A stretch of DNA of 64,000 nucleotides. Origin: Lanius collurio. Its lineage: Eukaryota; Chordata; Aves; Passeriformes; Laniidae. The translations under genes and the position numbers were made by a program. Each line of letters begins with the position of its first letter. The stretch's first letter is position 1. The notes under the pieces were generated by a model that saw only the letters and a list, made by a program, of their open reading frames with translations, did not search any database and was not told the DNA's origin. The stretch lies in contig JACBWW010000087.1 in assembly GCA_020086605.1 (NCBI GenBank), positions 412,194 to 476,193 of the forward strand, written 5' to 3'. Positions 57,801-64,000 of this stretch are shown here, piece by piece.

Positions 57801-58470
57801 TGGCAGGGGGGTGGGATGAGATGAACTTTAAGGTCCCTCTCAACCTAAACCCTTCCGAGACTCTGATTCCTCCGAGCCCGCGGTGTTTCCTTCCCGGGGA
57901 CCCCCTGGCGGTGGCACCGACGCTCCCCGCCCTCGCCCCCCGGTGACCCCTTTCCCCTCACTCTTTCTTGCCGTCCCGGAGCAGCTGCCGGGCCAGCGCC
58001 CGCTCCCGCTCCAGGCCCAGGCTCAGCCGCTTCTGGTACTGCCGGAGCTTGTCCCGCTGCTGCTTCAGTTGCTGCGGGAGAGAGGGACACGGAGGGAACG
58101 CGGGAGGGACGGAGGGACGGAGGGACGGACAGAGGGATGGACGGAGGGACAGACAGAGGGACGGACAAGGGTCACAGCTCAGCCCTGACAGCGCCAGCGC
58201 CCCCTCAAGCAGCGCCGCTCCCCCGCCCGGTCTCTCCCCGCCGCCTCACCGACAGCACCGGAGGTGGCTCAGCCCCAGCCGGGCCCTTCCATGGCTGCGG
58301 GGACCCGGCAAACCGCACGGGCGCGCCCGGAGCCAGGCCAGGCCGGGCCGGTCCATCCCTCCCGCTCGCCAGCACGGCCCGGCCCGGCCCGGTGCCCCCC
58401 CGCTCACCAGCACGGCCCGGTCCTGCTCCGTGACGCGGCTCCGCCGCTTCCGCCCGAACAGGTTCCCCAT
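54756..58470 (-). CDS. CHMP6: CHMP6 (VPS20), ESCRT-III subunit, complete
   Basis: CHMP6/VPS20 links ESCRT-II to ESCRT-III on endosomes and nucleates CHMP4 (Snf7) polymers for vesicle budding and membrane scission. The coding order on the minus strand is 58470-58408, 58071-57962, 57476-57389, 56673-56587, 56495-56430, 56345-56265, 56082-56028 and 54808-54756. All junctions are GT-AG and in phase, giving 603 bp and 200 aa; I recall 201 aa for human. The start is MGNLFGRK, keeping the Gly2 myristoylation signal. Basic helices 1-2 follow (about residues 10-87, QLKQQRDKLRQYQKR, KKKRYQEQLL), then IEFTQIEMKVIEGL..GNECLNKMHQ, the acidic helix QIDELLAGSLTEEDEDAILE and the VPS4-binding MIM2 stretch LELPEVPSEPLPEKIP (about residues 168-183). 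It ends ELVAAS. It lies between RPTOR and BAIAP2 on the same strand, as in mammals. Confidence 0.98.
54809..56027 (-). other. CHMP6: CHMP6 intron 7
   Basis: 1.2 kb with no recognised repeat or gene. Confidence 0.8.
56028..56082 (-). CDS. CHMP6: CHMP6 exon 7 (MIM2)
   Basis: It encodes EQLELPEVPSEPLPEKIP, the MIT-interacting MIM2 motif that recruits VPS4. Donor CCAG|GTATGT in phase 1. Confidence 0.97.
56265..56345 (-). CDS. CHMP6: CHMP6 exon 6
   Basis: 27 codons, QIDELLAGSLTEEDEDAILE then ELNAITQ, the acidic autoinhibitory region. Donor CAG|GTGGGG. Confidence 0.97.
56430..56495 (-). CDS. CHMP6: CHMP6 exon 5
   Basis: 22 codons, VMSIEEVERIIGETQDAVEY then QR. Donor AGG|GTGTGT. Confidence 0.97.
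56587..56673 (-). CDS. CHMP6: CHMP6 exon 4
   Basis: 29 codons from VQDIEFTQIEMKVIEGLKI to GNECLNKMHQ. Phase 0 at both ends, donor CAG|GTGCGT. Confidence 0.97.
56674..57388 (-). other. CHMP6: CHMP6 intron 3
   Basis: It contains a CR1 3'-end copy next to exon 4 (about 56695-56875). The remainder is unremarkable. Confidence 0.8.
56695..56875 (+). mobile_element. CR1 3'-end fragment in CHMP6 intron 3
   Basis: CTGGCACAGGCTGCCCAGGG, GTGTGGATGTGGCAGCTGGG, GACAGTGGTGGCCCTGGCAG and CAGAGGGCTCCTCCCACCGA keep CR1 module order; the tail is ATTCCATGATTGCC. Confidence 0.8.
57389..57476 (-). CDS. CHMP6: CHMP6 exon 3
   Basis: It encodes KAMLLLKKKRYQEQLLDKTE and then NQISNLERM. Donor ATG|GTGAGT. Confidence 0.97.
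57477..57961 (-). other. CHMP6: CHMP6 intron 2
   Basis: 485 bp, about half of it a CR1 copy that reaches close to the exon 2 donor. Confidence 0.8.
57630..57865 (+). mobile_element. CR1 3'-end copy in CHMP6 intron 2
   Basis: CACAGGGTGCCCAGAGCAGC, TGGCTGGACGGGGCTTGGAG, CAGCCTGGGATAGCAGAAGG, TGTCCTTGCCCGTGGCAGG and TTTAAGGTCCCTCTCAACCT are typical CR1 3' UTR modules. Confidence 0.9.
57962..58071 (-). CDS. CHMP6: CHMP6 exon 2
   Basis: It encodes QLKQQRDKLRQYQKRLSLGL and then ERERALARQLLRDGKK. The donor AAAGA|GTGAGG leaves a split Glu codon. Confidence 0.97.
58072..58407 (-). other. CHMP6: CHMP6 intron 1
   Basis: 336 bp, GC-rich, inside the CpG island; it carries the GGGACGGA tract. Confidence 0.85.
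58082..58170. repeat. (GGGACGGA)n tract in CHMP6 intron 1
   Basis: An imperfect 4/8-bp repeat of GGGACGGA and GGACAGA words, purine-rich on the plus strand, just upstream (in gene sense) of the exon 2 acceptor. Confidence 0.8.
58408..58470 (-). CDS. CHMP6: CHMP6 exon 1
   Basis: 21 codons starting MGNLFGRKRRSRVTEQD, with the N-myristoylation glycine at position 2. The donor is CTG|GTGAGC in phase 0. Confidence 0.97.
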
Positions 58471-58604
58471 GGCAGCTCCTGCCCGGCCCGGCCCGGCCCG
58501 CCCCCGACGGCGGCCGCGAGGGGCCCGGCCCCGCACAACGCGCAGCGAGCGCCGCAGAGGCGGGAGCGCGCCGCTGGGGGGCGCTGTGGGGGCGCGCTGG
58601 GGCC

Positions 58605-59335
58605 GGGAATGTCGGGAATGGGGATAAAAATATAGGGAATGCAATATAGGGAATGGGGATAGTAATATAGGGGATGGGATATCGGGAATGGGGATAAAAA
58701 TACAGAGAATGGGGATAAAAATATAGGGAATGGGATATTGGGAATGGGGATAATAACAAAGGGAATGAGGATAGTAATATAGGGAATGGGATATTGGGAA
58801 TGGGGATAAAAATATAGGGAATGGGGATAAAAATATAGGGAATGGGATATCGGGAATGGGGATAAAAATACAGGGAATGGGGATAAAAATATAGGGAATG
58901 GGATATTGGGAATGGGGATAAAAATATAGAGAATGGGGATAGTAATATAGGGAATGGGAAATTGGGAATGGGGATAAAAATATAGGGAATGGGATATCGG
59001 GAATGGGGATAAAAATATAGGGAATGGGGATACTAACATAGGGAATGGGATATAGGGAATGGGGATAGTAATATAGGCATTAAGTATAGTAATATAGGAT
59101 TGGGATCTAGGGAATGGGAGCTAAGGAATGGGGATAGTAATATAGGGAATAAGCATAATAACATAGGGAATGGAATATAGGGAATGGGGATAACGACATG
59201 GGGAATGGGGATAATAATATCAGGAAATTCTGTGATACAGGGAACGGGGATAACATAGGGAATGGGATATAGGGAATGGAGATAATATAGGGGATGAGAT
59301 AGAGGGAGTTGGAATATAGGGAATGGGAGGTATGA
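58605..59335. repeat. GGGAATGGGGATA / GGGAATGGGATAT minisatellite
   Basis: Over 700 bp of tandem GGGAATGGGGATAAAAATAT (about 21 bp) and GGGAATGGGATAT (about 13 bp) units, combined in irregular 34-35-bp composites and diverging toward 59.3 kb. The plus strand is strongly purine-rich. It starts about 135 bp upstream of the CHMP6 ATG. Confidence 0.95.
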
Positions 59336-59700
59336 GATGGAGGCTGTAGGGGCTGGCGGATACAGGGACAACACCGATTCTTTCAGAGTCATGGAACTGT
59401 TCAGGTTGGAAAAGCCCTCGGAGCCCACCGAGCCCGACCACCGCCATTGATCCAATCCAGCTCATTCCTCGGAGCGAGCCGGGCTGAGCCAGCGCTCCAG
59501 AGCTGGATTCGCACCCCGGGATCGCGGCGTTCCTGCTGCTCCTCGGAGCAGCCACCGGGGCAGGGACACGCATCCATCCCCTGTGAGCGGCCTCGTTCCT
59601 GGGGACACTGACCGCGCCCAGAGCCCCGCACCCCAAATCCCACCGGGCTCCTTCCTGGGCCACAGCTGCCCCCGGCCCCACAAAAGGATCCTCACACCAG
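59336..59700. other. CHMP6-RPTOR intergenic sequence
   Basis: Apart from the CR1 tail I see no feature. Confidence 0.6.
59385..59455 (-). mobile_element. CR1 tail, reverse orientation
   Basis: CAGAGTCATGGAACTGTTCA then GGTTGGAAAAGCCCTCGGAG is the reverse complement of the CR1 3' end. Confidence 0.75.
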
Positions 59701-59714
59701 GAAGTGTTTCTGCA

Positions 59715-59738
59715 TTTATTTTTTATTAACCATTTATT
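59715..59738 (-). promoter_or_regulatory. RPTOR: Cluster of three AATAAA signals, probable RPTOR 3' end
   Basis: Minus-strand AATAAA occurs at 59715-59720, 59722-59727 and 59733-59738. Further copies lie at 59801-59806 and 60280-60285, so shorter 3' ends are also possible. Confidence 0.5.
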
Positions 59739-60920
59739 TGTCTTTAATCGCTTTACTCTCACATTACAATCGTGTGGGGGTTTTTATATATTTTTTAAAC
59801 TTTATTTTTGTAAAATAAATAGAGATAAGTGAACTTTTAAGGTAGGACGCTCTCCAGATCCTTGGTTAAACTCTGTGATTCCATGATTGAATCTCTGCAT
59901 CAGACCTGTGGAAGCACAGCCCACAGACGCTCAGGTAAAAGCCCAACAGCCCCAATTCCTTAAAATCCCACGTCCTGGACGCGGGGCTGCCCCGGAGCCC
60001 GGCGGGCGCAGCCGGGCAGGAGCAGCGGCTCCCACCGCGCCTCTTCCCCCCTCGCCAGGTCTGTCCTGTTCCTTCCACAAATACACTGATACGAGTTAAA
60101 AATCTACTGTTTCTGAAGCTGTGAATGTTAACGGGTTACGAGAGATCCCAAACGCTGGCTCCACCCCCGCGGACGGCCCGGGAGCGGGTCGGGAAGAAGC
60201 ACAGCTCTGTTAGACCATAATTAACTTTGGGTAACTTAGAAGTGGATTTTTAGGTAGTTTTTAAGTTTAAAGCCTTTGATTTATTATCCTGTGACGTGGC
60301 CCTCGGCCTCCCTGACAGGGACGGTGCTTGGGGAGACCCGACATGGGCTCCACCTCCGTGGTTTGGGGACCCTCTCCCAAGCCAGAGTCCCGACGCGCCT
60401 GTGGCACCTTGGGGTGGCCACGGGGCCCCTGCCCGGGGTGGCCCGGGTGCCTCAGCACCACGGACACGGTGACGAGGGGCAGCAGCAGCGACGGGCGGGA
60501 CGCTCCGTGGGCAGAGGTCAGCACACGGACAGAAGGGTTCTGAGCCCTGCCCTCGCCCCACTCCCTTCAGTTTGCTGGGAGCCCGCAGATCCCGGGGCAC
60601 TGCCTGGAAGAACCACCGGGAATTGCGGGCCCTTGGATTCCCTCTGCACAGAGCGAGTTCTGCCCCTGGCCGCACCTCTGCCAGGGGACCTGTCCTTCGG
60701 CTGCGCTCTCCCTTCCCACAGCCATCCGCAGACCCAGCACGGATCCCAAGGGACAAAACATTCATTATTCCGACGCGGAGGGTGCGGAAGGCGGAGCAGG
60801 CTATGCCTGGAGAGCCGGGACAGGGCGCTTTGCTCAGAGCAGTGCCCTGCTGCCCTCCTCCTGCTGGGCGAGCCTCCCTGCCTGCTTCCAAAGGGGCAGA
60901 TGAGCCAAGGGGCGGCTGCA

Positions 60921-61130
60921 GCCCCGAGTGCCCAAATCCCTGCCCCGAGTGCCCAAATCCCCGCCCCGAGTGCCCAAATCCCTGCCCCGAGTGCCCAAAT
61001 CCCCGCCCCGAGTGCCCAAATCCCTGCCCCGAGTGCCCAAATCCCCGCCCCGAGTGCCCAAATCCCTGCCCCGAGTGCCCAAATCCCCGCCCCGAGTGCC
61101 CAAATCCCCGCCCCGAGTGCCCAAATGCCC
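60921..61130. repeat. 21-bp minisatellite, 10 copies
   Basis: Ten exact-length copies of GCCCCGAGTGCCCAAATCCC plus one T or C base. The variable base alternates T,C,T,C,T,C,T,C,C, so most of the array is a 42-bp higher-order unit. Confidence 0.97.
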
Positions 61131-62062
61131 GCCCTCACCCCGGTGCGCAGCAGCCGTGGGGAGCACCCAGAGCCCAGCGTGGGCCCTGGAGCCTCCCTCG
61201 CTGGGCAGGGCCCAGACGTGGGTGTGCAGTTCCGTGTGGCACAGGGACAGTGGCAGCAGGAGGGGCAGTGTCTGAGGTGCCCACAGCTCCCCACCAGCAC
61301 CGTGGGCTTGGCTGGAATGTGGTGACACCAGTGACGTGGTCCAGGCTCGTTGGGATGCTGGAGATCTTTGTTCTTTTTCTTCCCTGGTCTTCCTCACATG
61401 CAGCTTTATGGAGTTGGACTTCCTGCCCTTGTCATCTCCCTGAGCCCCTTCCTGCAGGATCCCTGCCTGCCCAGGCCACCAGGTCCCCATCTGTCCTTGC
61501 TTCCAGTGGAGAGGACGCTGCAGGGAGGGAGGAGGAGGTTCATGCAGAGGAGATGTTTCCCTGCCTCCCCGGCCCTGCTCAGCAGAGCAGGAGCAGGTAC
61601 ATCCCATGCTCGGGTCGCACTGCCCTGTCCCAGGAATTGGGTTTGGCACAGGGTTGGCAGCAGCTGGAGGGTCCAGTGGAGCTGTAGGTGAGTCCTGACA
61701 GTCCTTGAAGAACCCACACTCCAGCAAAACAAGGAACAAAGACTAAAACAAGACCCTTCTCAAGGGCGTTGCCTCATCCAAGTCCTTCCAAGCTCAGGAG
61801 CCGTGTTTCTGACAGAGAAGCCAACCACTGGAAACAAAAATAAATGTTCCTTTTCTGTAGCTTTTAGAGGATATAGCTGGAAAACAAAACAAAACCAGGA
61901 GATTGTCTCTTCCCCTTGTCAAACCCATCAGTAGCTAAGTCAGAAGAACAAATGTTCAAGTTATGGGGTGCAGCAGCAGCCAACACGAAACATTCAAGTC
62001 GATGATTTCTCTATGTACAGGGAGGCCCTGCCCTGGAGCCGCTCGGGCCGCGCCGGGCGCCG

Positions 62063-62131
62063 TCATCTGATCCTCTTCTCCACCGAGTACACCGAGATGT
62101 AGAAGTCATTGCTGCCGACGGCCAGGTGGGG
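62063..62131 (-). CDS. RPTOR: RPTOR last coding exon
   Basis: 23 codons including the stop, PHLAVGSNDFYISVYSVEKR then IR. The acceptor is CTCCCGCAG. Confidence 0.95.
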   Translation of the reverse strand, partial: PHLAVGSNDFYISVYSVEKRIR

Positions 62132-63756
62132 CTGCGGGAGAGCACAGGGACAAAGAGGCACAGGGACAGCGTCACCCCGGCTGGGAAAGCCCCCCGAGAG
62201 CACTGAGGCCAGCCCGTGACCGAGCCCCACCCTGTCAGTCCAGCTGCTCCTCGGACACCTCCGGGATGGGCACTCCAAGCCTCCCTGGGCAGTTCCAAGG
62301 CCTGACCCCCATTTCCATGGGGAAATCCCTGCTGGTGCCCACCCTGCCCCTCCCCTGGCCCAGCCTGAGGCCGTTCCCTCTCCTCCTGTCCCTGTTCCCA
62401 GAGCCCGACCCCCCTGAGCCCCCTCCTGTCAGGGACTTGTGCAGAGCCACAAGGTCCCCCCTGAGCCTCCTTTGCTCCAGGCTGAGCCCCTTTCCAGCTC
62501 CCTCAGCCCCTCCTGGGGCTCCAGACCCTTCCCAGCTCCCTCAGCCCCTCCTGGGGCTCCAGACCCTTCCCAGCTCCCTCAGCCGCTCCTCCTGTGACCG
62601 ACTCCATGTCCAGGTGTGGGGCAGTGACAGGCACAGGTAACAGTGACATTCCAGCAGGGACACCCAGCTGCTCCACAGCTCTGCAGGAGTTATGGGCCCA
62701 TTTCAGCCACAGGGAAAAATTATGGGCACTATTAGTTGCCAACTGCCAACATAATTTCTCTAAATGACTGCAAATCTGCTCATTAGGAGCTGATGCCTGG
62801 GCTGAAAATGAGCATTTCCTGCAGTGAGGGGACCTGGCCTGGCTGGACACGGCTTTGTTTTGTGTGTTTAAAGAGAAAACTGCTCTTCCTATTACATTTT
62901 AAATATCCATGAGCTGATCTGCAGGTTTCTAAAATAACTCTTGCAACTCCCTCCTGTTTTCCCATCCATTCATTGTTTTCTCAGGTTTTCCAGCTCCTCC
63001 ATTTATTCTCCTCCCTGGGTGAGCAAAGTCCACCAGGCAGATGGGACCTCCCTTCTCCCTAAGCAGCAATCAGATTCTCTCTGTAACTACTGCAGAGCCC
63101 CTCAGCTGTGAATACTCCAAAATCTCCTTTTGTTTTGCCTCATTCCAGCCTTTATCAGCTCAGTCCTTTAATTTCTGCAGCTCTCCTGTTTTCCTGACGT
63201 GCAGTTTTCCCCTGCACAGCACCAGCCTTACGTAAGGCAGTGTGAGAGCAGCCCCAGTGAGACTCGGCTGCAGAGCCCAGGCAGGGAGTAAACGAGCACG
63301 TGGAATTTGGGAGTGTGAGCCTGCATTTCTCCTGTCACCTCGGACAATTCCTGTGGCCAAGGAGTCTGAGCTGAGCCAGGCTGCAGAGCTGGGATGGGAA
63401 CTGCACCTCAGCTGGAAGGGCTCAGGTGCTGGAGCCCTGTGCAGCTGCAGGTGTCCCCCACGGACCAGCAGCACCATCGGGCACTTGCCTGGAGCTGGGC
63501 TGGGAATCAGCTCAGAGCACCAGGCTGGGACAGCTCCCCTTCCCACTGGGGGGGTCTCTGTGCCATCCCCACCTCCCACAGGGACACTGAGACATGCCAA
63601 CCCCAAATGCCAGCAGGGATACAGACCCAGTGAGGATGGAAGGCCAGGCAGCTGATGGCTCCCACTCTCTGTCCCATGAACCCATCGTAGTACTTGATGT
63701 TGTTGATCAGCTCCCCGTTCCCGTTGTAGATCGCAGTGAACTGGTTCATGGAGCCA
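62063..63756 (-). CDS. RPTOR: RPTOR (Raptor) C-terminal end, two exons, 5' beyond window
   Basis: Raptor is the mTORC1 scaffold that binds TOS-motif substrates and Rag GTPases at the lysosome. The two exons seen are 63756-63627 and 62131-62063. They join in phase 0 and encode the last strands of the C-terminal WD40 propeller: GSMNQFTAIYNGNGELINNI, KYYDGFMGQRVGAISCLAFH, PHW|PHLAVGSNDFYISVYS and VEKRIR, with a TGA at 62063-62065. The gene continues past 64000. Recognition is by the known Raptor C terminus and by synteny with CHMP6. The donor after PHW is the weak GTCTGT. Confidence 0.95.
62132..63626 (-). other. RPTOR: RPTOR last intron
   Basis: Nearly 1.5 kb. It contains a CR1 copy at about 62235-62605 and is otherwise unremarkable. 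Confidence 0.85.
62235..62605 (-). mobile_element. CR1 LINE fragment with internal tandem duplication
   Basis: The plus strand carries reverse-complement CR1 modules: GGACACCTCCGGGATGGGCA, CCTCCCTGGGCAGTTCCAAG, CCTGAGGCCGTTCCCTC, GTCCCCCCTGAGCCTCC, TTTGCTCCAGGCTGAGCCCC and AGCTCCCTCAGCCGCTCCTC. The last part is duplicated as a 38-bp tandem around 62506-62583. Confidence 0.88.
63627..63756 (-). CDS. RPTOR: RPTOR penultimate exon
   Basis: 130 bp after the acceptor CCCTTCCAG, starting inside a Ser codon and ending ...FHPHW in phase 0. The donor is TGG|GTCTGT. Confidence 0.93.
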
Positions 63757-64000
63757 CTGGAAGGGAAGGGACACAGGAGTCACTGGCAGTGCTGGGAGGG
63801 GACAACACCTCTGCTGCAGCCCCTGGCTCAGCTGTGTGCCAGACCAGAGTGTGGCACTTCCCTAAGTGGGAGACCGTTAAGTGGTGGCCAGAACCACAGT
63901 GAGCCGTGGTCACCTGGGACAGGAAAACACAGAGAGCTGATGCCCAAACACACCCAGAGCATCCCCAACAGGCTCCAGGCCATGGGGCTGTGGAGCAGCT
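63757..64000 (-). other. RPTOR: RPTOR intronic sequence at window edge
   Basis: Upstream of the penultimate exon. No further exon is recognised before the window ends. Confidence 0.7.

Larger units (their letters stand above)
57880..58604. promoter_or_regulatory. CHMP6: CpG island at CHMP6 5' end
   Basis: Dense CpG sequence covering exons 1-2 and the 130 bp upstream of the ATG. The likely promoter is a TATA-less CpG island type. No exact TSS can be assigned. Confidence 0.7.
59700..62062 (-). other. RPTOR: RPTOR 3' UTR (extent inferred)
   Basis: From the Raptor stop down to the AATAAA cluster near 59.72 kb, about 2.36 kb. It includes a 21-bp minisatellite at 60921-61130. No coding is supported; the long frames here arise from the repeat. 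Confidence 0.5.

Noticed and set aside
60921..61130. CRISPR-like array
   Set aside because: The copies are directly adjacent with no unique spacers, and the context is a vertebrate locus; it is a simple minisatellite.
60276..61687. Overlapping long plus- and minus-strand open frames (about 260-370 codons) with Pro/Cys or Gly/Ile/Trp heptapeptide repeats
   Set aside because: They are produced by the 21-bp minisatellite (a multiple of three, no stops in several frames) inside GC-rich RPTOR 3' flank. No splice, start context or homology supports them.

Overview
The window is vertebrate nuclear DNA, almost certainly from a bird. It has spliced genes with GT-AG introns, several CpG-rich promoter areas, CR1-type LINE fragments as the only interspersed repeat I recognise, and compact introns. 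The gene order RPTOR - CHMP6 - BAIAP2 - AATK matches human 17q25.3 and the avian chromosome 18 block. I cannot name the species.

Layout, left to right. Positions 112-2529 (+) hold the last four coding exons of AATK (LMTK1), followed by a 3' UTR to about 4.6 kb. BAIAP2 (IRSp53) lies on the minus strand from about 43.5 kb down to 6.4 kb, tail-to-tail with AATK. It has 13 constitutive coding exons, one candidate 99-bp cassette exon (12067-12165) and three alternative last exons: 10184-10214 (ending VSTV, a PDZ ligand), 8360-8387 (ending VEVARF) and 6383-6452 (a WH2-like tail). An assembly gap (N, 43575-43967) hides part of the BAIAP2 promoter or 5' UTR. From 44 to 52.5 kb is intergenic sequence with one clear CR1 copy and a few AT-rich blocks that look like conserved noncoding elements. 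CHMP6 (minus, complete, eight exons, 200 aa) occupies 54756-58470, with a CpG island and then a 730-bp GGGAATGG-type minisatellite directly upstream. RPTOR (minus) enters from the right edge; only its last two coding exons (62063-62131 and 63627-63756) and the 3' UTR are inside, and the probable 3' UTR contains a 21-bp minisatellite.

The four proteins do not form one pathway. Raptor is the mTORC1 scaffold, CHMP6 is an ESCRT-III subunit, IRSp53 couples Rac/Cdc42 to membrane curvature and actin, and AATK is a membrane-anchored kinase of neurons and endosomes. Their adjacency reflects conserved synteny. The items most worth a second look are the BAIAP2 C-terminal exon choice with its extra 33-codon cassette, a perfect 99-bp inverted duplication at the left edge inside AATK coding sequence (probably an assembly artefact), and related G-rich minisatellites upstream of both the CHMP6 and BAIAP2 promoters. 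I found no sign of a previously undescribed gene system.
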